Shown: positions 11,301 to 26,700 of the stretch, piece after piece
Position numbering within the stretch: the stretch's first letter is position 1
Layout: every line of letters starts with the position of its first letter
Assembly (NCBI GenBank): GCA_963921795.1
Contig: OY997645.1
Coordinates: 34,866,582-34,930,581 of the forward strand
Source of the DNA: Nannobrachium achirus
Lineage: Eukaryota; Chordata; Actinopteri; Myctophiformes; Myctophidae
Direction: 5' to 3'
Length of the DNA stretch: 64,000 nt
Program-made: the position numbers and the translations under genes
The notes under the pieces: generated by a model
Database searches by the model: none
What the model saw: the letters and a program-made list of their open reading frames with translations, nothing else
Told to the model about the DNA's origin: nothing

Positions 11301-14300
11301 GGAGTCATGAACTCCAGCCTCTATAATGAGTGTCATTAAACTACTGCAGACCTTCTTTCTGAACTTCAGGTATTGAATCTAGTGTGTGAATGTGCAGTTG
11401 TGGGGGGTGTGCTCACTTGGATAGAATTGTGATGAGGTAATTTTTACAAGAGAGAGCCATCTCTCTGATGGCCTTCTCCGCCTGCCCCAGTCCCCCCCAC
11501 CCCCCTTTCTCTGTCTTCCTTTGGCTCTCTTGTGCCCTCGCCCCTGAGTCTTTCTTGTATTCACATTCTCCATTCTGAGTACATATCTCTGCCTCTCTTC
11601 CCTTGATTTACCTCCTCGCTTCGCTCCCGATCTGTCCTGTTCCTCTGATAGTTCTTTTTCTCATCATACTGAGATCAATTTATGATGCTGACCTTTCCAG
11701 CAATAAGCTGCAAGTTAAACATACCATGCGTTCTACTGATCCTCATGAGGGTAATTAAAAAACTCTACACTTTAAAATCCTGAGTGTCAGTTTAACTCTT
11801 TAGTGGACCCTTACGGATCCAATTCATACCCTCAGAGTTAAATTAACACTGAGGAAGTGTTATAGTCTTATGAGAAGGAAGCTGATAGGAAATATTTCCA
11901 CTTGCTGCATCACAGAAAGGAGATTGCAGACAGAGAATATAAATTATTTCTATTTCACTACATCTTTCCAACCCTAAAAGTTGGTTACATTCTACTTGTG
12001 CTTTCAGATGGAATATCATCTTCATTTCTGCACATTGGTTATTGAATTCTGGCGCTGTCTGGTGTGACGGTCATGGTTAGTTTTGTCAGGACACTGCATC
12101 CCAATTCTCTCCACCTCTGAGATACAATGTTTGGACGGGGAAGGGGGAGATGGAGTGGATTTTTATGGAAAAGGATGATTGGAGGCCAGCTTGTCTTCGG
12201 GAGCCCGTTGAAATTGAGTCATCGAAGCGTCACAGGTTTTACACCAACGCAATCAGCTCCGAGACGAGGATGCAGGTCCGTCGCTATGGAAATGTGCTAT
12301 TATACTGCACATGCTCCCGTCTCTTCCTGATCACCTGCAAGGAGATGAAAAGCTCCGGATCTGTCATGACAGTTTCATTGTTCCCCCCTGGGTGCCTCCT
12401 TGTGGAGTTGCAAATGATTCAAATTTTTATCAACAAAAACCGAAAAAAACAAAAACAAAACAAGCACGACGACACCAACACCAACAACAGCCCCCCCCCC
12501 CCCCTGTTGTTGGTGTTGGTGTCATCGTCCTTGTTTTTTTTTTCTTTCTTTTTTTTCGGTTGTTTCTGTTTGTGTTTTTTTTTTTTTTTTGGTCATGGCA
12601 GTTTGTTGTTTGAAATAAATAAAATGTAAAAAATAAAATAAATAAATAATATTTAAAATAATTATGGGATATAATAATAGGATAATGGGTGGGGGGCACT
12701 ATTTACTCTATACAAATACCATTCTTCCCAACGTTTTTCATGTCTCTGCTTTGGTCCTCAGGTTATACGCAATTCTTTCCAACCAATGTTCCTCGCTAGG
12801 AGGATCCTCTTTCAACCACCTGAAGTTATTGATTTTATTGAATAGATTTTTGGTGAAATAAAAAAGCCCAGTACATTTTTCCACCCGAATTCCCTCCAAC
12901 CTTTAGAACTAGTTGAAGATCCAGGAAACAGACGGTTTGGGTTGGCCAATCAGGGAAGCCGATGCATAGAATCTCCCAAACACTCTGAGAATTCCTCCCT
13001 CTTTCTCGGACCTGTGGGCCTTCGGATCAGATTTTGGTCAGATTTTTCGGTTCTCAGAAACAGTCCATCTGAACAGGGACGTGCAGAATGTTAGAGAGGC
13101 AGGGGCTTAAATTTCTAAAAGGGCCTTTTGGTGGAAATATCGAAAATAGCAGACCTCCAAGCTCGCAACGCGTCGCAGCGTTGGGAGCTTGGAGGTCAGC
13201 TATTTTCGGTACTTGAAACCACATTAAACTAAGTATAATCAAGTTAATACTGTAACGGCATGTATTTCTACACAGAGAGGGCAATTCTTTCAACATAAGA
13301 TGCTGCATTCAAGTTCATGAGAGTTTGGACAAGGTAATTCTCTTAAATACTGCCTTCAGGTATGGCTTGGAAAGGGGGCATTTGCATTTCTTTCACCATA
13401 GTAAAAACTGCATTCATGGTCTGGAGAGGGCACTTTTTACAGACCGATATAAGGGCATGGCCTCAAGACCCCTTTGATGTCTATGTGTGCACGTGCCTGC
13501 ATCTGAATTGCCATTCGGCTCGACACACCTCTGCCCTCTCGGTCATATGAGACACACAATTCAATTCAAAGGGCTTTATTGGCATGAGATACACACACAC
13601 CCAGTTTGAGACTGAAAGGTCTGATGCTGTCCGAGCAAACCAGGGATGCGTATTTGCGTGGCACAGACAGACACACGCAGAGATTCTGTGAATTATAGTA
13701 TAATTATTAGAACTGCAGATTTTTTTACATCTGAAAATGTTGCCTGTATCATGTTCTGTTTAAAATCAGAATTCTCCACCAGACTCAACCTGCCTCTGTC
13801 ACCCAGGGAGTTGCACCTTTTCTTATTTCAATTATTTTCACCTCAGTTGTGTTACTATATATGTCTGTTTATCTAACTAGTGGGATATAAATTCCCCAGG
13901 CTGAGATGAAAAATACTGTGACCGTTATAGCGATTCCACGCACCTGCTCTGGCGACACTAATGGAGATGACGGAGCTGCAGGTGTGCCCATAGGGTCAGT
14001 GGGCCGCTCTGCCACACGGCACTGTCTGCAACCCTGCTTTAAGGAGCTGTCATCATTGATTTGTGTCAATTTGGTGACAGCACTACAGGGCCAGGCCACC
14101 TCATTCACTCACAAAACTGTACCGCATCCATGTGGAATATCCCTTCTGCATGCTGTACAGTACACAAATGTATTGCTTGCTTTTTACATTTTATTTATCT
14201 GGGGTAGATTTGCACAAATGCTCTCTGCTTCACAATCACACATTATAATGTGGGAACTGCACAGTAAAAGCACATTCTACTGTGTTGGTTACTGAGCATC

Positions 14301-17300
14301 ACTGGAGCAGTTGGAGATTCAGTGCCTTTCTCAAGGGCGCTTCAACTTTGTTGAGGGAGGGGCAAGTGTTTGTCATTCACTTAATAATAATGTCATCATT
14401 TATTTATTAGTCAGACACATTGCTGTAATTTGAAATTTGTACTCCGCCCTTGACCCATCTCTTGGAGCGGTGAGCTGCAACCGTGCTGCGCTCGGGAATC
14501 AGCAATGGTGATCAACCCTCCAATCCAAACCTTGATGCTGAGTGCCAAGCAGGGAGCCATTGGGTCCCATTATTATTACAGTCTTTGGTATGACCCGGGG
14601 AATCGAACCCCCGACCTCCCAGTCTCAGGGTGGATACTCTAACCACAAGGCCACTGATTTATTCTGCTGGTCTGGGGAATCGAAACCGGGAACCTTTCAG
14701 CCACAAGTATGTTCCTCTAACCTTTCATATTGGATCTCCCCTTCTCTCTAAGAGTTGGAGACATGTAACCAGTCTAGATTCAAACCCAAGACTTCTGGGA
14801 GCCCAAGCATCTGCCGCTTAGCTAAATGGCTCCATGCGCTGAGAAAAGCGTCAGAACAAAGAGAGACAAAAATTCTCCAGTGTCTCATTTTATCCAATAT
14901 ATTTCAAGGCTGATGCTGTCTTTTTATCTATGGAGCGGCTCCGGGTTGAATACTAAATGTGTGAGAGGAGATAAACGAACTGTAGGCTCATGCTTTGTAG
15001 CTCCATGATCAGACAACAGGCCAGCAAAATAAATCATGTATTGCCGGGTTGACCAGAATCCCAGGCCCCTGGGATTATCTCTCCCCAGCCACCTTTCATT
15101 TCATTCACTCTGCTTATAGGCGTCTCAGCCAAGAGACGTCATGGGGCTAATCTCCATTTGTCATTGAAAGGTGCTTTGCTGCATTTTTGGCACCAGAGGT
15201 GCTGTTTCAATTCTTTGCTCTATAATTCAATAGATATATTGATTTCATACTTTCAATGGGAGGGCCAGCACTGAGTGGTGATGCAATGTAGAAAAGTGAT
15301 TGTGACTGGAAAGGAGATAGGACAGCGGAATGATGGAGATGAGAGAACACAGACTGTAACAGGATTCCTCCCTTTCCTCTCTTCTTTCCATCGTCTGATG
15401 ATTAATCGAAACCCATTAATGGGATCCGAGGCCAGTGAATTCAGTCTTAATTAGTTTCTTTTTTTACCCCTCGCTCTCCTTTGCCTTGACAGAGGGTATG
15501 CATTATCTACACAATGAGGGATTGGCAAACCGCTTATCTGATTCTTCCGCTGGTCACAAGCGCTTGTTATTATTATTGCTGCACTTTGCAGGATCAGGAG
15601 GCTTGAACCTCACCTGGGACTTGAAAACCCTCTGCTTTATGTCAGACAAAATGCACACTCACGTATTCGTTCACTACCAAGCACATTCAGCAGATTCAGC
15701 AGCAGGACATTTAGAGGTGATATAGGGGTGTGAGAGACATACCTTCTGGTCCTTCTCAAAGCTCAGTCTTCAGTTGAGGTTAATCTTTTGGGAGACGGGT
15801 ATGTTGGGGTTTAGTGAGTAAATCCCCTTTCACCAAGGCATCAGGATCAGTGGGGGCTTTGTAATGTGGGGAGCAAGGGGGAGAAACATACCAACACTAA
15901 ATTAAAAATGATATGACACTGATACAGTGTTTACCCCTGACCTCAGTGATAATAATTCAACCGGGGGTGGAGATGAGTTCAAGTAGTGTAATGGAAGAGC
16001 AGGCAATGCATCTCATCGTGTCATCGTGCACTCCCCTTTCGTCTCCTTGTACAGTATTGGTTTAGCACGACTATTCCAAAGGGAACATTATAGACCTGTC
16101 AGCAGGGGCCGCTTCTTATTTATATTTTTTGAAATACTGAGAAAAAAAATCTTAGTCAGCACAATTTTAAAAGCTTCCACAGAAAAAAAAGAGAAAAAAA
16201 AACATCTTCTCGTCATCATAATTTATGACAAGCAGTATATTCTTTATGACTACATTCTGTGCAAATACTTAAGCGGGCTAATTAAAATGTCTGGAGCTTG
16301 TGAGAATGTGAGAATGGCTTGGCAGAAGTTGGCACCGTGCCCTTGTGTTTGTTTGAGCCCAGATTAATGGGGGAGTATATCCAAGACGAAGACGGCTTGC
16401 ACAACTCATTAGAGGGAGTGTTTTAGTCACTTATCATAGCAGGGAAACTTTGGCTTCAGTTCCACTTAATCCTCAACTTTCTTCAAACGCGTATGACCTG
16501 ACACCTTTCTGCTTCAAAGTTTTGCCTAATAAGAGATCCTTGCTGTCACAAGTATCCCAGCTAGTAACTGTATCTACCGTAGGCATTATCTTAGTGTGGA
16601 CAACTTTTTGAAGATGATGTGAGATCTATCTAGAATTCTATATAACAGTGAGAAAGACAAAGTTGCACTGAAATTTCATTTGACCCGTAGGTATGTCAAC
16701 AACATTGCTATCACATATTCACAGGATTTCCAAAGAACTTCATTAGCAAGGCCTGTAATATTGGTCTATAAAGATGATTAAAAATTGTATGTAAACATGA
16801 TCCTAACACTTTGGCAGCTTCACTGCGAAATGGACACTTAAACTGACAGCTTTGAGCTACTGTACCTCACCACACGAGCAAGTGGCTTCCTGTTAACCTT
16901 AGTCTCAATATGGAGTAAGGGTACTCAGTAATATTTACAGCGCAACACTGTTGCTGTGCCAGAAGTGGACAGCTGGCCTATTTGCTACGCAAGCATTTTG
17001 AGGGTGTTCGATTGCCACTGTACCCGACGATAATCATTTAATTAAGTAACACAGTCTGGGCTGTGACATTTACACACCCTGTCCCAATACCAATTAAGCT
17101 CTCTTATGTGCTAGTAATTATCACCAAACCAGTGACAGAGATCAGAAGAATAATCTGTGCAGATGTGACTTCATTTATACAGACTGTCCCTCTTATCTGG
17201 TTATGTTCAGAGAAGGTCATCGATTGCCATGATCCTTTTTCAACACTACAGTGTGTGCGAGTGTGGTCTCTGATCTGTGTCCTTTGTGTTCTGTCAGACC

Positions 17301-17411
17301 TGAGGGAGATAGTGTTTGTCATCCAGAGCCAAAGCAACTCCTTCCATACAACACAGGCAGAAAGGCGGAGAGCAGAACTGCTCAAGCAGGCAGAGAGTCT
17401 TACAAAGGTAA

Positions 17412-17490
<79 letters not shown>

Positions 17491-18088
17491 CCCTTTATCA
17501 GGCATAGATAATATGCCTGTTGTGTGTTTAACCTACCCCATATCCGTTCTTTAGCTATCCATAATAACTTAGTGAGTCCAGTTTATGAACAGAGTGGCAC
17601 AAATCACAATGTGTTGTTCCGTGAACATTGTCTTCTCCGCTTTGACAAACTGGTTTCTTGTGAGCATGTAAACTAGTGTTGTGAAGGTCTGAGTTAATGG
17701 ATACATTCTGTAAACAACAACGCCTTGTTTCTTATTCCCATATGAAACAAAATAATTGATCACAAAGAATTAAGACAGGAGAGTGAATCAAAATGTATAT
17801 TTAGAGAGGAATCAGACAAAAGGTAAACAGTACAGAAATAATGGTTCAAAGGTTCATGCTCTCTCTGACAAATGATGTTTTGACATGGGTATATGTACCG
17901 GTATGGTCAGTCCATGGTTGACGTTTAACCAGTTCATAGGATGTTTCCGAGAATGACAAGACTGTGTCACTTATTCCACATGTGGGGTCCATATTAGTGT
18001 CGATATATCGGCACCGATATGGCCTTATTTGGTCATATCGGATCATATCGTTATCGGTGAACTGTCTCCCCAATAGAAATAGAAATAG

Positions 18089-18136
<48 letters not shown>

Positions 18137-21100
18137 ATATCAACACAACATGTGTGAAGGCTTGTAACAAGCCTAGCTTGTCCTCACAGTCATTATCCCA
18201 CACACTACAGGCAGTTGGACATACTGACTGACGAGTAAAAAAAAGTCAAGTCTTTAATAAAGACATTGGTTTAAGAAAGCACCTGTCTGTAGTACTACTG
18301 TCACTGTACCTTTGCATAATCATATTGGGGCAAAATCTTTGCACAAGGCCTGTTTTCATTATGCTGTACATATATCGGTTGCATATCGGTTATCGGTGAC
18401 TGTCCCCTCTCTCACATAGGGTCGAGGGAACATAGGCATGACCCCGAATCGGTTATCGTGTCGAACACAAAAAAAAGCCTATCGGTCGGACACTAGTCCA
18501 TATACGTGGCAAAGAGTTCATTGTAATCCATGGGGGGAATGTTGTTCGCTCGTGTCTGCAAGACACCAGATTTCCCCAGCCAAGCCTTATAAACCAAAAC
18601 AATTCTCATTGTTTAGGGGCAGGCTCCAGACAGTTGATAAGGCAGAGAGTTCAGTTCCACCAGACAGTGGCACTGGCCTTGTGGGCGCTTTGCACAGAAT
18701 TCCACAGAGTCAAGGTTGTAATCTGGACATGGTATTAGCATGGCAACAGTGAAACACAGTCACAAGTTCCATATTTATTGATAAAACAACAATTAACTAC
18801 TGTATAAACATCAACATTATCTATCATGATTCATGGGTCTCCTTTGGCCAAATAGAAATGTCAATCATTATAATTACTTCAACCATAACTATGTTATGGT
18901 TAAGTACAAAAATTACAATAGGTTTTTACATGCATAGATTATCAATTACTTTCACCTACAGTATAGTATATCCGGATGTGGCTCTCATTCATGTCGTCTT
19001 GCACAATCAGCTTTTGAGGGGACAGACATACTTATGGTATGATACGTGTGTTTATTAATAACATAAAAATACATGATTGCATTATTTCCATTTTATTATT
19101 GCATTACATCATTATAAATGATTTACTTTTTAGAAATTCAGATTACATAATGATCTGCTTACTGTAGGTTTAAGTGCAAAGCAATGAGGCTACAGTATAT
19201 AACAAGGCAGTAGCATGGCTGTTCCACCTAGGCAATCGGTAGGGATGAAACATCCTCCAAAGTAAATCAAATCCCCATAAACAAACCACCCAACATAGAA
19301 CCCACATATAGCCCATAATAGTTTCTGATTTAAAGTCTGGGCCGCACTTCAGATTGTGCAATCAATTTGTCATCTAGACACAGCCGACTCTGCCATCTGA
19401 CACCAGAATGTCAAGCAGAGCATGAACTATCCAGGAAAACAATGATCACATTTAAGCAATATACATGATGGTATGCAGAGAGAGCAAGGAGCAAACCCGC
19501 TTCGGTGGAATTGAAGCTCATCTTTCTTTCTTTTTTTTTTCTTTTTTTTTTACACAATTTTATTACCTTAGTAAACCTTTTCATAAACAATCGCTAATTT
19601 AAAGTATAGTGTAAATAATCATTAATTACATTAATGATAAAGTAGAATATGTTTCTAGGGTTTCTACTGGTTATACAGAGTGAAGACCCGCCCTCGCTGT
19701 GTTTGCAGCCAATAGCATTCATTTCCGTTAGCATTTTGGACCGGATATAGAAAGATGGTGGATTTGAAATCACTAAAAAAATAGGCTTCATTTACGGTCT
19801 GTAGAAACCAATGGCGTCACATTGTCCATTAATTAATGATGGTCTATGATGAGAGAGGGAGAGAAAGAGAGAGCATTGTCCTCTGTCGAATCTACGCAGT
19901 CTAAAAAAGGTTTAAGTCATTGGGAGGAGTCTGTACGAATATTACATCATAGGCAGAGGTCAAGTTATAAAAACTATTTTTCTAGTTTGAGGTCTGTAGA
20001 CTGGTGCACTATGAAATATGCCATCAGCGCTGAGAATAGTGTTTGTGAAAAAGAACATTTATATTATCATTGTGGTATTTGGCAAATATTTTTGCACATA
20101 TTTTTCCTCCAGTCTTTATTCTGTAAAACCCCAAATACGGAATGAAAAGTTTTAAATGGGAACCAACATTCTACGCTGGTGGGCGGTGTGATGTAGCCAA
20201 CAGCACTGTGAAGAGTTTCTTCATTTAAATTGGCATGTTGATCTGAAATGTAGTCCAAAGATCAATATTCTGTTATTTTCGTCTCCACCAGCCGAAAGGC
20301 TTGGGGAGAGACTATGTTTTCGCCTCGGTCCGCCCGTCCGTCCGTCCGTCCGTCCGTCCGTGCGTGTGTGCGTGCATGTGTGTGTCTGTCCATCCAGTTT
20401 GTTACCAGCTAATCTCCAGCGCTGTTGGCCTGTTCAGAACCTCTGCCCCAATTTTTTCACATGGTTTGTTGCTCTGACATCATGGTCTGATTTTTATCCC
20501 ACAATTTTTTTTGTAACCCATTTTTCACCCGGTGTCAATTATCTAATGTGATCCTGGGCGCTACACTCCCTCTGCCAACCTGGGGAGACAACACCTCATG
20601 CTTCCTTCTATGCATGAGGAGTCAAAGTTGCTTCTTTTCACCTGACGGGGGAGTTCCCCGGGTTGGACGTAGCGCGTGGAAGGAACATGTTATTCCAACC
20701 AGTTCCATTCCCTCCATCAGGCGCCCCGGCTGATGTCATGAATATTAAGCCCATATCTAACAGGACTTCATATGGGAATGCCCATATATTATGGAGACCA
20801 TATCGGCCACACTAACAGAATTAATCCATATATGGCCAAGACAGCCCATATCTGTGTGGTTGGTTCTACAGACAGGGATCTCCATGTATGGGCATAAAAG
20901 GGTATGATGTCAGATGTCATAGACATCATAGGACTTTCACATAACGAATACAGTAACCGAGTAAGCGTGTTTGGGCTCTCACAGCATATCTCCATATACA
21001 GTACATGGATCTCCATATATGGGTACCAGGGGTCTCCATATATGGGTAACTGGTCTGATATACATCACTAGCCAGATGGCCAAGAATTTGTCGCATGTCG

Positions 21101-23735
21101 CCCTGAGGCGTCTTACTCGAGTTCTTGTCATTAGGAGAACACACACCCCTCAGTTCTTCTGTATTTCTTATCCACTGTGCACACCAAACAAGACGTGAAG
21201 TGCCAGTGTGTTGAATGCACTTGTAGCAGTCTGCTGGTATGTCATCCAGTACATCGTAGCTTTGGTGCATTTGGCAGGATGAAACAGGATGCCAAGCCAC
21301 TGAGGTGGGAAGAGAATATTTTGCAGTCTTTGATCTTGGCAGTTCTCTGTGACATGGCAAGATTGAGACTGTGTGCATATTAAGGAAAGTGCCTCAGGAG
21401 TGTTCTCGTTTACATTTGCTTGCACGCCACTCAGCCACTGAGTTACCACTCTGGTTTTTAGAGGAGTATGGCTGCACACACACACAAAGGACATGGCTAT
21501 CATTTGCATCTTCATATCTAAAAAAATAAAATAAAAAAATACAATGTTGCAGTCTTTCCTCTCTATAATACTGTACTGACCAGGACTGCTAGAGTATTTT
21601 TGGAAGTGGAAAGAACATTTGCTCAGAATAACAGTGGTTCAAATTGTGATTGTGGCATTTTTTGATGTCCCCAACCAACCTGTTGGTTTTGATATATTTT
21701 TAGGGATTTTAGGCTGTTTTGAAAGGTTTCTTATTTTGTAAGTTCATGTGACATGCTGTGTGCTATGTATAAATTTACTGGTGCTATGTTTATTCTGACT
21801 ATTTATATTTATCTTTATTTATGTTGCAGGGCCACCTTGAGTTTTGTCCTGGGTTTGAGTTGTATTGTGATTATTTTACCAAAATCAAATCAAATCAAAT
21901 AAATCACTAGTCCTGTTGTCTCGCTTAGCCAGACAACTATTCCACGATCTCCGAATGCTATATAGGGTCTGGAACTACACAAAATCCAAGGCAGGAAGCT
22001 GTCATCCGTTAAAAAATATATATATTTCCATTTCTGCTAAGCAGCAAGCTATATACAGTATGCTTAATTAGTTGAGTTTGATATATATTAGGATAAATTA
22101 GGCCGTAAAGACGAAGCGGAAGCGTTGAGTAGGCGTCACATCCACTTTATCACTTGATCATTTTTAGAGCTTCTGTGCTCCAGACGGTATGATGGAAGCA
22201 TTTGAAACTTGTGGGAGGCAGCAGTCTGGCTTGTGAGTGCAGTGACAGAAAACACCCTCCACTGCCACCTTCCCACACAATAAACTGTTCTGTTTATTGG
22301 ATCCTCGGACAACCTGAAGCAACTGTGGAGGAATCAAATCCTAGTCTGCACAATGGTAGGCAGAAACTTTACCCCTGCGCCACCCAAAGGCCTTCAGGAC
22401 AATTTTCTGAAAACATGCAAACAGGGTTTTTGTTATGAATGTTTGCTTATTTTTGTCTCCGTCATGCCGTAGAGCGTAGACTATGTTTGTGCCCTTGTCC
22501 CTCCGTCCGTCCCTGTGTCAGCGTGTCTGTGAGCAGCTAATATCTGGCAGCGTTAGACCGATCGGCACAAAAAATCCCAGTAGGCCAAGCAAGAACCTCC
22601 ATCCCAAATCTTTCAAATTGGCCTCATGGCGGCACTACAACAGCCTATTTTACATTTTGGCCTTTAACCTGGGCTCCCCCAGAGTTAGTGTCGAAGTGTC
22701 CTTGAGCAAGACAAAATCAGTTCTGCACGTGTCTGATTTTGACAACCCACGCCCGCCCCACCTGTCATTAATCAGATCTGTGGACGGCCTGTCAAAAAAC
22801 TGAACCGTTGCCCGCCCGTCTACGCGCTATTACATGCAGTAAAGTAAATAGCCTACAGCTGTGTGTGCGTGCTTCCAAATGGCATCGCACTTGATCGTCC
22901 CCGCACGCTGTCCTCGGTGCCACTCTTAATTCTTTTAGATTGCCTTTTAAACCACCCTTGCTATGATGAGAACAAGAGCTAACGCAATTCATGCAGCAGT
23001 GAAGAACATCTGTGTTTGCAACTTCGTTTACTTTAGCGTATTGCATGCTGTGGTTGTGTCTGTGTGTTGTGTGTGTCCTACTGCTCACTGTGTGCGCTCC
23101 AGTGATGTGACATTGTTTAGGCGAAAACAGTGCTGTATGCATGCCGTGGTTGTGTCCTGCTGCTCACTGTGTGCGCTCCTGTGACGTTGTCTAGGCGGAA
23201 ACAGTTGTCTGATTTTCACAATAAAATTACGCCCGCTTGTGTTTAGTCCCGCACCGCCCGTCCCCGTACCCTCGAATTTATAATGGTATATATTCCGCCC
23301 GTTTTCACCCGTCAAACCCGGGTACCCAGCCCGTTGCAGGACTCTGCTCTGTTGCTCCCAATTTGCAGGTTGGTGCCTTGAATGATTTCCTCCGCCATCG
23401 GTGTGTGTTTGATCAAGATGTATCACTCAGGTTCCATTCCAATTGGCTATGACTGCATTCCAAATATTGCAGCCCTGGGTATTTTCATTTCTTTAATGAC
23501 AATTTGTTTTTTAAATATAATTCCCTCCAGACATCATGGCCTCATAAAAATCAAACAAAAAACACAGCAATTAATAAAGCAATGTTTTACAATGGCTGAG
23601 GGATGTAGTAGCCTCCGAACCTCTCAGCCATTATAAAACGGAGGTCAACTGAGACCTTGCGTGGCTTATTGCTTTTCTAAAGCAGTTACAAATACGGCAA
23701 CATGAAAATGTCCCAATTAAAACGTATTATTATAC

Positions 23736-23780
<45 letters not shown>

Positions 23781-26700
23781 CCCAGATATCAGTAAGAGCA
23801 ACCTCCTCCCGACAGAGACTATTGCCTGTTTACTCAGCAGTGTTTTAAGCTTTTCCCAAACAAACGCATAGAAAAACAAAACTTGACTGTTAGCTCAATC
23901 TCATTGCAATATATTCAATAGAAATGGGTATTTTTTAAGCCAGATTTAGCCACTCCGTCTGTAGTAGCTAAATACTTTTACTGTGTAAAGTCTCTAAACT
24001 GTTAGCCTAGCTACTTAGCCTTGCAGCCGAGAATCCAGCACAGATGTTTTGTGAGGGATGGGGAGCCTGCTCAAAGCCCCTCAGTCACCCGCCGTCCCAC
24101 ATGGGTGGTGCTTGGAAGCCCTGCGTGGCTGGAGCTTGTAAGGAAAACAAGCGCTCTCCTTCCTTCGTTCAGCTACAGATACCCTGGATCGCTGTATAAA
24201 CAAATAACTCACCTGTGATTGATATAAGATGATCTAAGGAGTAGATTAAAGTCTGTTTTTATCACATCTACTAAACGGAAACCAGCCAATCAGAATCAAG
24301 GAATGGGACTAGCCATTTGAGAATCATTATTATTACCCTCTTCATTGTCACCAACTGTCAAAACAACCCATAGGCTACGTCATCATCAATCACTTGTCAA
24401 GAGTGCTGTTACGTATGCTACTTGAATGAATGGAGTGCAGTGAACATGAATATCCATTCATGTAAACAGCTCAATGATAGAAAGGGGAAAATCAGAACAA
24501 GTTAGACATGTATTTTGTTCTTTACTTTGTTATTTATGTCTCCATCAGTCACCGTCACAATCCCTAGCACTCATTTATCAAATGTATAACTAATCAGAAA
24601 CTAGAAGCAGTGTTTTTCCGAGCACAGGTCTCTGCCACGTCAGGTATGTTATTGTGGCCTCCTGGCGGTGCTATAATAGGGCAATGTGAAAAGGGTGGCG
24701 TGTCTTCTTCTGCCTTTCACGGCGATCGGACGCTGCATGCATGATTTGAGGCATTTTATTATAAAAATTAGTTTAGCTAAAGTTGACCTGCTGGTGGCGC
24801 TATAACAGGCTAATGTGAAAAGGGGTAGCATTTGTTCCTTGGTCTAGTGGAAATGGGCGAGCAAAATTTCACGGAAATCGCAAGCTGCGTTCATGATTTC
24901 AGGCATTTTGTTCAAAACGGACCAATCTTGCAAACTTTGGAAGCCAATATTAGCCAATTAGGATGGAATATGAAGTATTGGACAGATCCGTCTTGATCAC
25001 ATGACTATAGAGATACTGTGTACGGATTTGCGTGTTTTTTTTTGTTGAAAATCTGAAGGAGTTATAACCAAAAATATCTTTTACATAAGTCCGCACTCCT
25101 CCTGTGAGAGAGGAACTATGTTGTTGTGCGCTCGCCCCCCCCCCACCCTCAAGAAGGAAGACACTGTGAAGGAAGCCTTTCCCACCCTCACCCAACTCAT
25201 GTCTACTCCCACCACGAACACCTGGTGTTTTGACTTTCAGGCTGGGGCTGGGCCAAGGACGTCTACATAGATATCGCATTGACACCAGCGAAAAGACATT
25301 TTGACCTAGCTACTATCTGGAAGCTTACAACCGGACTAACGCTAACACAAACACAATCGCAGACTTACACGCATGCACACACACAACCATTCACCTGCCT
25401 TCATCCACACCCCCCCCCCCCCCCCCCCCCCCAATGTCTTGTCAGGGCTTCTTTTTTCTTTCTCCCAGGCAGTTCCTCAAATTAGTGGAACTGTATGGAA
25501 GCAATGTTTTTTTTAATAGCCCAAGCCTGCAACCCCCCATCACCCAAACGCAAAGCTTGTACTCCCCACTCCCAAATCTTTTTCTTTTTTTCAGCAAGAA
25601 AGGGCTATATTGGCAGCGCCGTGGAATGGCAGCAGCCGTGCTCCCTTAAATGCACAAATACATTTCGTTGTACTGTGAATGTACTTGTATGTGTACTGTT
25701 CTTTGTAAATGAGTTGATCGTTGACAAATGAAACTGTGCCTGCTGTACCTGTACTGTATTGTTACAATGACAAATAAACTCTAATCTCTAATCTCTGGTG
25801 GCGCTATAAAAGGCAGATGTGAAAATTGCAGGGCAAAGGTTTTTCCTTGGCCTCTAGGAAGTGCGCGTACAAAGTTTGACACTGATCGGTGGAGTTGCTT
25901 CCTCTGCCTAGTGGGAACTGGGAATGTGTGTGCACAATTTCACCAAAATTGCACACTGCGTGCATGAATTGAGGCATTTTGTTCAAAACGGACCAATCCT
26001 GCAAACTTTGGAAGCCAATCTTAGCTAATCAAAATCTGTAGGAGTGCATGTGCAAAAATTAGTTTAGCAAAAATTGGCCTCATGGTGGAGCTAGAACAGG
26101 CCCATGTCTGTGTGAGTGTATGCACAGTTTGGCCGCGACCGGGCCAACGGCGCCGGAGATTAGCTGGTAACAGACAGACGGATGGACACGCGGGCGGATG
26201 GACAGGGTGTAAAACATAGTCTCCTTAAGAGTCCCTATGCCTTCGGCCTGGCGGAGACAACTATCTGAGGAGCACAAGGGGACAGAATAGACTGAGTGGA
26301 TTGACTATGTCATCGACTGAAAACTTGATGAAGAATTTGGACACATACATATGGGGCACATACTATGTGCTTTTTGGATGACTTTGCAGAGCACAAGGCT
26401 CGCCAAATGCATTTCAAATATTGGTGAGTAGTTGATGAACTGACAGGCTGCTGTGCCAATTTTTCTATTTACATTAGGTATCGCTCAATTAGTCAAAGGC
26501 AAGCAGGTTCCAAAATGACATATCGTTGCAGTGGTGTTGAACTTGGTGTGCGTGCTGTTTGTGCTGTGCAGCCAGGCATGCACAGTGTTGTTTTGTTTCT
26601 CATTGGTCTGTTGTAACTAATCAGTCATCAACATTAAGTAAGACCTCTAAATAGGCAATCCAAAATGGTCTAAATAGGGATTACTTAACTTGGCTTTGGA

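Larger units (their letters stand above)
24600..26261 (+). repeat. Repeat family A copy split by an insertion
   Basis: The left part (24600-25091) begins GAAACTAGAAGCAGTG, and the right part (25797-26261) ends GCCTTCGGCCTGGCGGAGA. A retroelement-like block sits between them. Confidence 0.75.
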
